From Neobacillus sp. PS3-12 (GTDB lineage Bacteria; Bacillota; Bacilli; Bacillales; Cytobacillaceae), in the NCBI RefSeq assembly GCF_030915385.1, contig NZ_CP133268.1, forward strand, positions 2,471,430 to 2,535,429: DNA of 64,000 nt, read 5' to 3'. The notes beneath the pieces were generated by a model. That model searched no databases. It was not told the origin of the DNA and was given only the letters and a program-made list of their open reading frames with translations. A program made the position numbers and the translations under genes. Every line of letters starts with the position of its first letter. The stretch's first letter is position 1. This document shows positions 1 to 8,986 of the stretch, one piece after another.

Positions 1-1084
1 CGGGTTTAAAAACATTTAACTCAAAATTACCTTGGCTTGCCGCAAAGCCAATCGTACTGTCGTTGCCCATGACTTGACAAGCGACCATCGTCATCGCTTC
101 CGTTTGCGTTGGATTGACTTTACCGGGCATAATTGAACTTCCTGGTTCATTTGCTGGAATTTTAATCTCTCCGATGCCGCTACGCGGCCCGCTTGCCATC
201 CACCTCACATCATTTGCTATTTTCATAAGGTCTGCGGCCAATGCCTTCAAGGCACCATGTGTAAACGTGATTTCATCATGGCTTGTTAACCCATGAAATT
301 TATTGGGGGCAGAAATAAATGTTTTGCCAGTTAAAGAGCTAATTTCCGCCGCAACCTGATCACCAAAATGAGGAGGTGTATTTAATCCCGTCCCAACTGC
401 CGTTCCCCCAATGGCGAGCTCTTTCATGAAATGAACACTTTGCTTGATCATTTCCTCATTCTTTTCAAGCATTCGCTGCCAGCCGCTAACCTCCTGGCCA
501 AGTGTCAATGGAGTTGCATCCTGGAGATGGGTTCTGCCGATTTTAATGATATCTTTAAAATCAGTCACCTTTTGCTGCAGCGTCTTTTTTAAACCTTCTA
601 AAGCAGGCAGCAAGCCGTCCTCTACAGCCAGGACAGCGGCAATGTGCATCGCGGTTGGAAAGGTATCATTGGAGCTTTGGGAACGATTGACATCATCATT
701 GGGATGAAGCTTAAGGCTCTTGCCCTTTTCCGCTAATAACTGATTCCCGCGATGGGCAATCACTTCATTTACATTCATATTGGTTTGGGTCCCGCTTCCT
801 GTTTGCCATACAGCAAGAGGAAATTGATCGTCCCATTTTCCTCTTGCAATTTCATCTGCCGCAGCAGCGATGGCATCCGCTTTATCTTTTTCTATCTTAC
901 CCAATTTTTGATTTACAGAAGCGGCGCACCTTTTAGTCATGGCCAAGGCATAAACGACTTGTAGGGGCATTTTTTCGATGCCAATCTTAAAATTTTGGAA
1001 GCTGCGCTGTGTTTGCGCCCCCCATAATTTGTCTCTTGCCACTTCAATCTCACCAATAGAATCTTTTTCAATTCGAACATTCAT
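1..1084 (-). CDS. fumC: Class II fumarate hydratase FumC, 5' part (cut by window edge)
   Basis: Interconverts fumarate and L-malate in the TCA cycle (cytosolic, iron-independent class II enzyme). The first 361 residues are present; the family is usually about 460, so the C-terminal fifth lies outside the window. Visible motifs are [10 protein letters not shown] in the first third, [15 protein letters not shown] near 135-150, [15 protein letters not shown] near 190, and the fumarase/aspartase signature [11 protein letters not shown] starting at residue 315. The reading frame is open to base 2. The start is the ATG at 1082-1084. It lies after a hairpin that closes the upstream molybdenum-cofactor operon, so it is probably its own unit. 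Assignment is secure. Confidence 0.96.
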   Translation of the reverse strand, partial: MNVRIEKDSIGEIEVARDKLWGAQTQRSFQNFKIGIEKMPLQVVYALAMTKRCAASVNQKLGKIEKDKADAIAAAADEIARGKWDDQFPLAVWQTGSGTQTNMNVNEVIAHRGNQLLAEKGKSLKLHPNDDVNRSQSSNDTFPTAMHIAAVLAVEDGLLPALEGLKKTLQQKVTDFKDIIKIGRTHLQDATPLTLGQEVSGWQRMLEKNEEMIKQSVHFMKELAIGGTAVGTGLNTPPHFGDQVAAEISSLTGKTFISAPNKFHGLTSHDEITFTHGALKALAADLMKIANDVRWMASGPRSGIGEIKIPANEPGSSIMPGKVNPTQTEAMTMVACQVMGNDSTIGFAASQGNFELNVFKP

Positions 1085-1118
1085 ATATTCACCTTCGATC
1101 ATATTAGGCTAAACTAAT

Positions 1119-1142
1119 GAGGATGCCCCAATAGACATCCTC
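1119..1142 (-). terminator. Hairpin after moeB
   Basis: Inverted repeat GAGGATG/CATCCTC between moeB and fumC. The T-rich tail is weak, so it may be only a partial terminator. Confidence 0.5.
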
Positions 1143-1159
1143 TCTAGTTTATGCTTTTC

Positions 1160-2178
1160 TTACCCTAATATTCGTTGATAGACAGATTTCGCATGGGTTA
1201 AATCCTTTGTACCGTGGATCAGGGCGCGGCCATCTTTAAAAATCACGATACGCTCGGGATCGATATCGACTGACAAGAGATAAGGGTTCCCTTTCACCTG
1301 AAGTCCAAGGCCCCCCAGTTGCTGTGCCAGCTGTTCAAGCGAAATCTCTCCAGGACTCGACGGACGAATTTGCACCGTATCACGGCCGCACAGCACCGTG
1401 GTTTTCGTCATATTTTCATAATCCAGGTATGGATAGGTTGGGTTTTCCCCACAAGATAAACAGCCAGCAAACTTGGCCTTGGACATTTTCATTGTTGTAT
1501 ATTGATTACGCCATAGATCAAAACTGACAAAGGTCGAGCGCACTGCATCCCAGTCCTCGGCTAGAATTTTCAAGCTTTCAGCCGTTTGATGGGCAATCAC
1601 CATTTGGACGGCAGGGCCAATAATCCCACCCGTATCACATGTCATTCCTTGAAGCGGAATCGTTCGCAGCAAGCAATTTAAGCATGGTGTTTTTCCAGGG
1701 ATAATCGTAAAACTCATGCCAAAACTTCCAACACAGGCACCGTAAATCCACGGAACCTTGTACTTTTGCGAGACATCGTTGATCATCATTCTTGTTTCAA
1801 AATTATCGGTGGCATCTATGATCAAGTCCACATCAGAGACTAATCCTTCTAACACTCCAGGGGTGGCATCGCCAATGATCGCCTGCACTTCAACCTCAGA
1901 GTTAATCACCGCAAGGCGCTTCTTTGCCGCTGCTGCTTTCGGAAGCTTTTCAGCCACGTCCTCTTCGGTGTACAGCTGCTGGCGCTGCAGATTGCTCTCC
2001 TCGACATAATCACGGTCAATGATCGTTACTTTTCCCGCACCTGCGCGTACAAGTACCTCGGCATTGCCTGAGCCAAGTGCCCCGGCACCAACGATCAGCA
2101 CATGTTTACTCTTGATTTTTGCTTGACCCTCTTTCCCAATGCCGGAAAAAGAATCTGCCGTGAATAACGCTCGTTCAT
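1160..2178 (-). CDS. moeB: MoeB/ThiF-family adenylyltransferase, frameshifted near the 5' end
   Basis: Adenylates the C-terminal Gly-Gly of MoaD so that it can be sulfurated for molybdopterin synthesis. The ATP-binding glycine loop is VGAGALGSG, followed by DRDYVEESNLQRQ and an ATDNFETR segment; two CxxC pairs (CLNC, CLSC) fit the structural zinc. The ATG at 2176-2178, directly behind the moaD stop, begins MNERYSRQILF, the normal family start. The rest of the protein lies in another frame. One extra base in the T5 run at 2146-2150 would restore a protein of about 339 residues (reading ILFSGIGKEGQ). Without repair only a GTG at 2101, which omits the N-terminal helix, is available. Last gene of the mobA-to-moeB operon. 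MoeB rather than ThiF is inferred from context. Confidence 0.85.
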
Positions 2179-2179
2179 C

Positions 2180-2413
2180 TCAACCACCACTGACTGGCGG
2201 GATAAAAGCAATGGTGTCTCCCTCGTTGATGATTTCATCATCTTGAGCAAATTCCTCATTGATGGCCGTCATAACCGTATCCATTTTCGCCAGTTTATAA
2301 TTTTCCGTGACTTCTGCCTTCAATGCTGCGACTGTTTTACCTGCAGCATCCATTTGCACTTCTTCCGCACCAACAGCATCGCGCAAGTGGGCAAAAAATA
2401 ATACTTTATTCAT
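2180..2413 (-). CDS. moaD: Molybdopterin synthase small subunit MoaD
   Basis: Ubiquitin-like sulfur carrier of 77 residues that donates sulfur to precursor Z together with MoaE. The C-terminus is VSGG, the double glycine that MoeB adenylates. The longer open frame upstream overlaps moaE out of frame and is not used. The ATG at 2413 overlaps the end of moaE, which suggests translational coupling. Seven residues into the frame comes the typical FFAHLRDAVG segment. Its stop almost touches the moeB start, consistent with one polycistronic message. Length and C-terminus match the family. Confidence 0.93.
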   Translation of the reverse strand: MNKVLFFAHLRDAVGAEEVQMDAAGKTVAALKAEVTENYKLAKMDTVMTAINEEFAQDDEIINEGDTIAFIPPVSGG

Positions 2414-2870
2414 GTAAATTCTCCTCTTGAGGCTTACCGGTCGGGTAACTGACTGTTTCCAGCTGATTGCCAATCCAGCTATCGCCGTTTTCCCAATGTT
2501 CTTTTTTCCAGATTGGCACAATTTGTTTGATTCGTTCGATCGCATAACGGTTTGCTTCATAGGCATCAGCGCGGTGCGGCGTTGAAACAGCAATGACAAC
2601 AGCAACATCGGTTATGTCCAAATGGCCGACACGGTGGGTAATGGCCACCTTGGCATCAGGCCAGCGTTCGCCGATTTCTTTACCAATTTGCTCAAGCTTT
2701 TTCACGGCCATACTTTCATAAGCTTCATAGATTAAAAATAACGTCTTTTTGCCGTGCGTTAATTCGCGAACCGTTCCAATAAAGGTGGTGATCGCACCAG
2801 CTTCACGTTCCACTACCTTATCTATGACCGCTTGAATATTAATTGGCTCTTTTGAAATTTCATAGTTCAT
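2406..2870 (-). CDS. moaE: Molybdopterin synthase catalytic subunit MoaE
   Basis: Large subunit of molybdopterin synthase; with thiocarboxylated MoaD it converts precursor Z to molybdopterin. The 154 residues show the family blocks TTFIGTVRELTHG, YEAYESMAVKKL, HRVGHLDITDVAV, and the catalytic lysine region PIWKKEHWENGDSWI. The 3' end overlaps moaD by eight bases. Upstream, 29 bases separate it from the MoeA/PBP gene. Length and motifs are normal for MoaE. No regulatory site of its own was seen, so it is probably expressed from the promoter in front of mobA. Confidence 0.95.
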   Translation of the reverse strand: MNYEISKEPINIQAVIDKVVEREAGAITTFIGTVRELTHGKKTLFLIYEAYESMAVKKLEQIGKEIGERWPDAKVAITHRVGHLDITDVAVVIAVSTPHRADAYEANRYAIERIKQIVPIWKKEHWENGDSWIGNQLETVSYPTGKPQEENLHE

Positions 2871-2899
2871 AAGATCCCGCCTTCCATTGGTGTATCATA

Positions 2900-4819
2900 C
2901 TATACCGACTTAGGAATATCTGTTGCGACAACCTCGTAGCCGCCAATCCTTTCCACACTGCTTTTAAAGGAATCTGACAAAATCACATTTCGGAGTATTT
3001 TCCCTTTTTCACTTTCAAAAAAGGCTCTTGTCATGATCAAATCATATTCCTCATCTGCAACTGGAATAAAGGAAAGCCCCATTGCCTTTGCAGCAGGATA
3101 AATTCCGAGGCCGGCTGCTTCCCGGTCACCATCCACTTCAGCAGCAACCGCTAAGTGAGAAAACATTTCCCTTCTGTAGCCATTGATTTGGTCTGCCTCT
3201 AGCTCCGCCTCATTTAGCAAGAGATCAAAGAGAATTCTTGTTCCTGCCCCTTTTTGGCGGTTAACAAAATGTGCCGCTTTTTCAACGAGGTCCTGGACCT
3301 TTTCAATTCCAAGTGGGTTGCCTTCAGGGACCATCCAGCCTTGTTTTCTTTTTAAAAATGGATAAAGGACAACGTCCATACCTGCCATTAGTCTTTTTAC
3401 ATATGTAACATTATATTGCTTTGTTTTCGGATCGAGCAAGTGAATACCCGCTACATGTGCTTCGCCTTTTCGGATTGCCATAAGCCCCGCCATACTGCCA
3501 ACGTGGGAAGAAACAATACTCATTTCATGCTTTCTTTCCTTGAGCTCAACCGACAATAAATCGATCGTTAAATCGTGGCTGCCGCAAAACACAATCGCAT
3601 TTTTGATTTCCTCTAATGGGCGCAACAGCTCGATTTCTACTGTTTCCCCTTGCTCATAGCCAATCAAGTCTGGTGGTACTACGAGCATGCCGTCCGCACG
3701 AACATATGACATCGTTACGCCTGCTGCCCTTGTTAAGGGATTTGCAATATATTGTCCATTTACATAGCCAATGGTCATCCGTACCCAATCTTCTTGGCCC
3801 ATCGTCGAAACAATTCTCCGTCCCAATGTAACGGGAACGGTCTGCCTTTTTGGCTCAGGAATTTGTAAATAATCACAAATCAAGGGACGGACGAACCATT
3901 CCAAGGCAAGATAGGCTGAAACCGGATAGCCTGGAACACCAACAATAATTTTGCCATTTATTTTTCCTAAAATGGCTGGTTTACCTGGCCGTGCGGCGAC
4001 ACCATGGGTATACACCGTGCCTAATTCTTCAATCATATGTACCGTATAATCCTTTGAACCTGCAGATGAGCCGGCATTGATGACCACAATGTCAGAGCTT
4101 TCAGCTGCCTCGAGCAATGCTTGTTTAATATGCTCAGGCTGGTCCAAAACAATATCATGAAGCTTTGGCTCCCCGCCCCAGTCTTTGATGAAGTTAGCAA
4201 AAACTGTGCCATTAAATTCAACAATCTTTCCATCGGCAAGCTGCTCTTCTGGTGTAATAAGTTCACTCCCTGTTGGAATAATCGTCACAACTGGTTTTTT
4301 AATAACCGAAACGGATGTTGCCCGTGAGGCCAGCAGCACACCTAGGTCAGCAGGCCTTAATTTATGACCCTGCGGAAAAAGCATTTCTTCCTGGACAATA
4401 TCTTCGCCAATTGGGCGGATATGCTGCCACGGCGTTGCTGGTTCAATAATTTCAATCGTATGTTCGTCAATCATATTAACATGTTCAATCATAATAACCG
4501 CATCAAAAGGTCGTGGAAGGGCGTTGCCTGTATTCACATAGACGAACTGGTCTCCCAAGGTTAGGTGCAGCGGATGCTGTTCGTGTGCACTGTAAGTGTC
4601 CTCCGCTACGACCGCAATTCCGTCCATTGCCGATGCATGGTAATGCGGAACGGAAATTGCTGCAAAAATCGGCTCCGCCGTTACCCGGCCAAGTGCTACT
4701 GTGGTCGGGATGTTCTCTATTCCAAAGGGCAAATCGAAGGCTTTTAGCAATTCTTGTTTTGCTTCCTCCCGGGGTTTGTCCTGCAAGTAAATTTTGCGTT
4801 TATAGCGTTCTTCAATCAT
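2900..4819 (-). CDS. MoeA-like molybdopterin protein with C-terminal periplasmic-binding-protein-like domain
   Basis: A 639-residue fusion. Residues 1 to about 400 are a complete MoeA unit (molybdate insertion into adenylated molybdopterin), with VIMIEHVN, PTGSELI, NAGSSAGSKDYT, and GVPGYPVSAYLALEW. From about residue 405 to the end runs a PBP-like/LysR-substrate-like domain beginning IVFCGSHDLTIDLL, with KGEAHVAGIHLLDP and GAGTRILFDLLL. Such fusions are known in Bacilli and Clostridia and are thought to sense or bind a cofactor ligand, but the ligand is not established. It sits 11 bases downstream of a separate canonical moeA, so the operon has two MoeA units. That could reflect division of labour or sensing (inference). 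Confidence 0.88.
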   Translation of the reverse strand: MIEERYKRKIYLQDKPREEAKQELLKAFDLPFGIENIPTTVALGRVTAEPIFAAISVPHYHASAMDGIAVVAEDTYSAHEQHPLHLTLGDQFVYVNTGNALPRPFDAVIMIEHVNMIDEHTIEIIEPATPWQHIRPIGEDIVQEEMLFPQGHKLRPADLGVLLASRATSVSVIKKPVVTIIPTGSELITPEEQLADGKIVEFNGTVFANFIKDWGGEPKLHDIVLDQPEHIKQALLEAAESSDIVVINAGSSAGSKDYTVHMIEELGTVYTHGVAARPGKPAILGKINGKIIVGVPGYPVSAYLALEWFVRPLICDYLQIPEPKRQTVPVTLGRRIVSTMGQEDWVRMTIGYVNGQYIANPLTRAAGVTMSYVRADGMLVVPPDLIGYEQGETVEIELLRPLEEIKNAIVFCGSHDLTIDLLSVELKERKHEMSIVSSHVGSMAGLMAIRKGEAHVAGIHLLDPKTKQYNVTYVKRLMAGMDVVLYPFLKRKQGWMVPEGNPLGIEKVQDLVEKAAHFVNRQKGAGTRILFDLLLNEAELEADQINGYRREMFSHLAVAAEVDGDREAAGLGIYPAAKAMGLSFIPVADEEYDLIMTRAFFESEKGKILRNVILSDSFKSSVERIGGYEVVATDIPKSV

Positions 4820-4830
4820 ATATGCTCCCC

Positions 4831-6063
4831 CTATCGTGACAAAATAACTGGGACGTATTCGCCCTGTAAAATACCCTCTTTTTCTGAATGGATTTCGACA
4901 ATCCCGTCACTTTTGACAAGTGTTGTTATCAGTCCCGACTTTCCGATAATCGGCTCTGCCCACCACTCGCTATCCTTTTCCAATAATTTCACTCGGATAT
5001 AATCAGACCTGCCTGGGGCGGACGGAATATTTTTCGTTATTTTGGCAAAAACACGGTCAGGCTTCTTTTCAAGCGTTTGGCCCGACAGCTTTTTCAAAAT
5101 TCTTTCACCAAACAAACGGAAGATAATCATCGCTGAGGCTGGGTGTCCCGGTAAACCGATGACTGGCTTACTGTTTGCCAATGCCAGAATGGTTGGCTTT
5201 CCTGGTTTAATCGAAATGCCATGAACGAATACTCCCGGGTCACCAAGTGACTGAATCACTTCGGTGGTATAATCTTTGGCACCGACTGAACTTCCGCCTG
5301 AAAGGATTAAGCAGTCAACCTCATTATAGATTTCCTGTGCCTTTTGTTGGAAGATCTTGTAATCATCTTTCACAATCCCGCCATAAACAACATCGATGTC
5401 CCACTCGTTAGCCAGCCCAGCAATTGTCAGATGGTTGATATCACGAATTTGCCCAACTTCAATTGTTTTTGTTTCAAATGGGACAATTTCATCCCCGGAA
5501 GATAGGTAGCCGACCTTTAAGCGGCGAAACACGGTAACTTCTGTGACTCCCAATGCTGCGATAGCCCCTAATTCCTGCGGACGCAATTTTGTTCCGGCTT
5601 CAAGAAGAACTTCGCCTTCTTTTATATCTTCACCTTTACGGATGACATTCTCACCAGGTGCTACTTGTTTGTATGTATTTAGGAGCCCATCAATATCCTC
5701 GCAATGTTCGATCATGATAACGCTGTCACTTTTAGGAGGTAGCATTCCTCCTGTTGGAACATAAATCGCCTGGCCTGATCCAACTGGATGGCTTGCCATT
5801 TCTCCCATTTTTACTTCGCCAACCATGTTTAAAAACCCTGGCATGGATTCTGATGAGCCATAGGTATCACTTGCTCTAACCGCATAGCCGTCTACTGTGG
5901 AGCGGTCGAACCCTGGAACGTTCTCGGTGGCGATGATCGGCTCTGCTAGAATATAGTGAAGCGCGTTTTCCAACTTCCTGACTTCTGTTTTTTGGGTTAC
6001 CGGAATTAGTTCATCAATCATTTGAAATGTTTCTTCCACTGTTTTCACTTTAAAAAATTGCAT
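4831..6063 (-). CDS. moeA: Molybdopterin molybdenumtransferase MoeA
   Basis: Canonical 410-residue MoeA. It inserts molybdate into MPT-AMP to give active molybdenum cofactor, which the neighbouring formate dehydrogenase needs. Motifs in order: ENVPGFDRSTVDGYAV (domain II start), YVPTGGMLPP, DSVIMIEHCED, SSGDEIVP, ILSGGSSVGAKDYT, IKPGKPT, and VIGLPGHPASAM. The ATG at 6063 lies inside the last codons of mobA (about 19 bases of overlap), so the two are likely translationally coupled. The following gene is a second MoeA fused to a PBP-like domain. Confidence 0.95.
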   Translation of the reverse strand: MQFFKVKTVEETFQMIDELIPVTQKTEVRKLENALHYILAEPIIATENVPGFDRSTVDGYAVRASDTYGSSESMPGFLNMVGEVKMGEMASHPVGSGQAIYVPTGGMLPPKSDSVIMIEHCEDIDGLLNTYKQVAPGENVIRKGEDIKEGEVLLEAGTKLRPQELGAIAALGVTEVTVFRRLKVGYLSSGDEIVPFETKTIEVGQIRDINHLTIAGLANEWDIDVVYGGIVKDDYKIFQQKAQEIYNEVDCLILSGGSSVGAKDYTTEVIQSLGDPGVFVHGISIKPGKPTILALANSKPVIGLPGHPASAMIIFRLFGERILKKLSGQTLEKKPDRVFAKITKNIPSAPGRSDYIRVKLLEKDSEWWAEPIIGKSGLITTLVKSDGIVEIHSEKEGILQGEYVPVILSR

Positions 6064-6678
6064 GGTGTTAATTCCCCCTTTCCCGAGTGTTTGTCTTGAG
6101 CTAATTGTAACGCTTCTTCATACTCATGTGGTTGGTTCATATTAAAAAAAATCCTCTCAAAATTGTCATCGACCTTTAATTCCTGTTCAGTTACGTAAAG
6201 GACGTTCACCTCATTGAGCAGATCTTTCATACGAAGTTTATCATTTTTAATCTTTTCTTCAATTACATCAATTAATGTCTTTTTATACACGGCAAACAAG
6301 GGCTGCTGCTTGCCGCCAATAACAGGAATAACCGCATCGTAATGATGGCTTTTTTCGATGAGGACCCTAGCTAGTTCTGCTGAAACAAATGGCATGTCAC
6401 AGGCTGCACTAACATTGACCTCATAAGGTGAGGCAATTAATCCGGCATGTATTCCGGCGAGGGGTCCTTTTCCAGGGAAATAATCCTTGACGGTTTTTAT
6501 CCCTAAAAAATGATAATGATCGGGGTCATTGGTAACGAGAACTGGATGGGGAAAATCAGGGCGTAAAACATTTACGATTCTTTCCACGTTGGGCGTATCC
6601 TGAATTTTTAATAATGCCTTGTTTGTTCCCATTCTTGTTGATTTTCCGCCGGCTGAAGATGATGGCACCTGCGTTCAT
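6045..6678 (-). CDS. mobA: Molybdenum cofactor guanylyltransferase MobA, frameshifted near the 5' end
   Basis: Transfers GMP to Mo-molybdopterin, forming the bis-MGD cofactor used by formate dehydrogenases. The body carries AGGKSTRMGTNKALL (nucleotide loop), GPLAGIHAGL, and ACDMPFVS. A strong ribosome binding site (AAGGAGGG, seven-base spacer) points to the ATG at 6676-6678, which starts MNAGAII. The next codon position holds four bases (TTCA at 6654-6657) where three are expected, putting the AGGKS loop in another frame. The only in-frame alternative start is a GTG at 6668, which would give an unnatural N-terminus. Either the base is a sequence error or the gene is broken. First gene of the cofactor operon, after a strong terminator. 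Confidence 0.85.
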
Positions 6679-6716
6679 TTTTGCGCCCTCCTTATTTAGA
6701 GAATCCGTGAAATGTC

Positions 6717-6749
6717 ATAAAATAGTTCCCAAAGCGGGAACTATTTTAT
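6717..6749 (-). terminator. Strong terminator after tatC
   Basis: Perfect 14-bp inverted repeat ATAAAATAGTTCCC/GGGAACTATTTTAT with a five-base loop and A/T-rich flanks. It ends the tat transcript before the mobA operon. Confidence 0.88.
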
Positions 6750-6758
6750 GGGAATAAA

Positions 6759-7517
6759 TTAAGCTTGAACAGAAGGCTGGTCATCTTCTTCCTGTTCCTC
6801 GAGGCTTTGTTTTTTTAGTTTTCTCTTATAAACAATTTTTGAGAGCAATGCGCTTATTTCATAGATTAGAATTAATGGTATCGCAACTGAGATATGAGAA
6901 ATAAATTCAGGCGGTGAAATCAGAGTTGCAATAACAACCAAAACAAAATACGCATATTTTCTTAACTTCGTCAACGTATACGGATTAACAATCCCTAAAG
7001 AAGTCAGAAACATCATCACCAATGGCAATTCAAAGGCGATCCCAAACGGCAAGGTAATGTTCATTAAAAAGCCAAAGTAATTCTCAGCAGTAAAGCTTGT
7101 CATCATCATATTTGAAGCAAGGTTTGTCAGGAATCTTAAAATATTAGGGAAGATGAAGAAGTATCCAAATGAGATTCCACCAATAAACAAAATAAATAAT
7201 GCTGGGATATAGGCTAATGCTACTTTTCTTTCCTTTGGGTGAAGGCCGGGTTTAACAAATAACCAAATTTGCCAAGCTGCAACCGGAATGGTTCCGGCAA
7301 AAGCAACGACTGCGGCAAGTTGAAAATAAATCCGAATCACATCACTGGGTCCTAATACAAGGAGCTTTTGATGCAGATTTCCCATAAAGAATGTATAAAT
7401 ATCATTTACATACATAAAACCGATCACGAGAAAGATCACAAAAGCAACACCAACAATAATAATTCTTTTACGTAATTCATCTAAGTGGTCGACAACATTA
7501 AGATTTTTTTCTGTCAC
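6759..7517 (-). CDS. tatC: Twin-arginine translocase subunit TatC
   Basis: Polytopic membrane receptor of the Tat pathway that recognises twin-arginine signal peptides; here its probable client is FdnG. The 252 residues start with the classic NVVDHLDELRKRI segment and contain six hydrophobic stretches, with FVKPGLHPKERK in the first loop. The start is set at the GTG at 7517 because a good ribosome binding site (GGAAGGGGGTGA) precedes it; the frame is open nine codons further upstream. It ends with a charged cytosolic tail. tatA lies 45 bases upstream, giving a compact tatA-tatC pair beside the formate dehydrogenase genes. Confidence 0.94.
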   Translation of the reverse strand: MTEKNLNVVDHLDELRKRIIIVGVAFVIFLVIGFMYVNDIYTFFMGNLHQKLLVLGPSDVIRIYFQLAAVVAFAGTIPVAAWQIWLFVKPGLHPKERKVALAYIPALFILFIGGISFGYFFIFPNILRFLTNLASNMMMTSFTAENYFGFLMNITLPFGIAFELPLVMMFLTSLGIVNPYTLTKLRKYAYFVLVVIATLISPPEFISHISVAIPLILIYEISALLSKIVYKRKLKKQSLEEQEEDDQPSVQA

Positions 7518-7561
7518 TTTTGTCACCCCCTTCCTTAATCCCAAATCAGATTAGAGTTGCT

Positions 7562-7774
7562 TTATTTTGCTTTTTGGTCAGGTTCTGATTTTACAATTTT
7601 TACAACGTTGTCTTTTTCATCTTCAATTAATCCTGCTGTTGAATTTTTAAATTCTCTTAATGTTTGTCCTACAGCTTTTCCAAGCTCAGGAAGTTTTTTA
7701 GGGCCAAAGACAACTAGTGCAATAACTAAGATGATAACTAATCCAGGAACACCGATATTTGATAACATATTCAT
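7562..7774 (-). CDS. tatA: Sec-independent translocase subunit TatA
   Basis: Single-pass pore-forming component of the Tat export system, 70 residues. Membrane segment at about residues 8-25 ([15 protein letters not shown]), then the diagnostic [21 protein letters not shown] amphipathic helix and a charged tail. It precedes tatC in the same direction. Placement next to fdhE and fdnGHI suggests a dedicated TatAC pair for exporting the folded molybdo-seleno subunit. B. subtilis-type Firmicutes lack TatB, so TatA alone is expected. Confidence 0.94.
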   Translation of the reverse strand: MNMLSNIGVPGLVIILVIALVVFGPKKLPELGKAVGQTLREFKNSTAGLIEDEKDNVVKIVKSEPDQKAK

Positions 7775-7797
7775 TCACTCCTCAACATTTATTTAGA

Positions 7798-7885
7798 TTG
7801 TTGATTTCCGCTCCAGATGCGAGCGGTTCGCGGGCGTTCCGGCGAGCCTCCTCGGAGTCTTCGCACCTTCCGCTCCAATCAACAA
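7798..7885. repeat. GTTGATT-bounded interspersed GC-rich repeat, copy A (short)
   Basis: 88-bp element framed by TTGTTGATT and AATCAACAA, with inner ends TTTCCGCTCC and CCTTCCGCTCC and a GC-rich core containing GCCTCCTCGG. Copies B (8760-8889) and C (18954-19079) share the frame. All three are intergenic. Confidence 0.8.
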
Positions 7886-7900
7886 TGAGCTAAAACTAGC

Positions 7901-8716
7901 TTAATTTTTATTTAAATCCTTTTTCTCGACTGCTGCCAGATAGCCGTTTTCCTGGGCAATAAAGTCAAGATGGAGGGTTGTCAAGTCCAGCATGTAGCTT
8001 TCCGGCTTAGCGAGATATTGTCTTGTATCAATCATTTTTGTATAGCCATGGCATTCTTCGCACACTTGAATTTGCGATGCTGGATCTTCTTCAATCGTAA
8101 GAAAGCGAATGGTCTCGTGGTTTTTATTTCCACAATGACAACAAGTCAAACGATTTACGTTCCAGTGAAAAAGACAGCGCGGACAATGGACAACCTTTTT
8201 GCCCTCTCCTTCAAGCTGCGATAATCTTACGGGTTCGCCGCAGACAGGACAGCCTGATCCCGGCAGCCAATCGTCAACTTTACTTTGAACTTTATCAGCA
8301 AGAACTTGTAAATATGGGCGAACAGCCATTTCAGCCACAAATGGCAGAAACCATTCATCTATCTGATTTTTCTCGGCAAATTCATGAAAATAGATATGGT
8401 TACATGAGATTGCCGCTTCGATCCAACTCTTGGCCATTTCTTCATTCATTATACTATTTACTATTTGTTCACTGCTAGATGAACTCTGACTATTTGGATA
8501 CAAAAATTTGGCTAATTCCTTTATCCATTTTATATATAGGGGAAAATCAAATTGAAAGGAAGTTAGCGATACAACCGGTATGCCTGCTTGAAGGGCAGCT
8601 TTGTCCAATTTTGGTTGGACCGCTTCTGGGTTTAATTCCTTTTTCCATTCTTTTTGTAAGTCCTGGATTGATTGATGAAGTGCTTTATACTCCTTCGAAA
8701 CAACAGTTGTTTTCAT
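7901..8716 (-). CDS. fdhE: Formate dehydrogenase accessory protein FdhE
   Basis: Cytosolic maturation factor for respiratory formate dehydrogenases, 271 residues. The C-terminal half carries four paired cysteine motifs (CPVCGE, CPRCLFHW, CCHCGN, CEECHG) typical of the rubredoxin-like iron-binding FdhE fold. The start is placed at MKTTVVSKEY (ATG at 8716, AAAGGA ribosome binding site). The open frame continues 56 codons further upstream, but those codons lie in repeat copy B and are spurious. It lies between fdnI and tatA on the same strand. FdhE interacts with the catalytic subunit before Tat export. Confidence 0.92.
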   Translation of the reverse strand: MKTTVVSKEYKALHQSIQDLQKEWKKELNPEAVQPKLDKAALQAGIPVVSLTSFQFDFPLYIKWIKELAKFLYPNSQSSSSSEQIVNSIMNEEMAKSWIEAAISCNHIYFHEFAEKNQIDEWFLPFVAEMAVRPYLQVLADKVQSKVDDWLPGSGCPVCGEPVRLSQLEGEGKKVVHCPRCLFHWNVNRLTCCHCGNKNHETIRFLTIEEDPASQIQVCEECHGYTKMIDTRQYLAKPESYMLDLTTLHLDFIAQENGYLAAVEKKDLNKN

Positions 8717-8759
8717 CGCACTAAATCCTTTCTGGTAGTTTGGCTGCGTTAAATGGGTG

Positions 8760-8889
8760 GTTGATTTCCGCTCCGGGCACTTGCTTTCCGCGGGGAGGTC
8801 CTGGAGCCTCCTCGGCGCTTTGGCGCCTGTGGGGTCGGAAGACGCCTCTTCATCCCGCAGGAGTCTGCGCGCCTTCCGCTCCAATCAAC
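8760..8889. repeat. GTTGATT-bounded interspersed GC-rich repeat, copy B
   Basis: 130-bp element between fdnI and fdhE with inverted ends GTTGATT/AATCAAC, inner TTTCCGCTCC and CCTTCCGCTCC, and a core with GCCTCCTCGGCGC and GGCGCCTGTGGGGTC. Longer than copy A and closely similar to copy C. Confidence 0.85.
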
Positions 8890-8931
8890 ATCGCTAAAAA
8901 TCAACAATTTCCTTTAACACAGCCTAGTTTT

Positions 8932-8968
8932 AAAGGAACGGCTGCGCAGACTTATCAGCCATTCCTTT
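8932..8968 (-). terminator. Hairpin after fdnI
   Basis: Long imperfect inverted repeat (AAAGGAACGGCTG pairing with CAGCCATTCCTTT, one mismatch) just past the fdnI stop. The poor U-tract suggests an RNA-stabilising or weak termination hairpin separating fdnGHI from fdhE. Confidence 0.55.
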
Positions 8969-8986
8969 AGATACTATTTTACTAGC

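Noticed and set aside
8717..8884. 56-codon N-terminal extension of fdhE
   Set aside because: The extra codons are translation of the GTTGATT-bounded repeat; a good ribosome binding site lies before MKTTVVSKEY.
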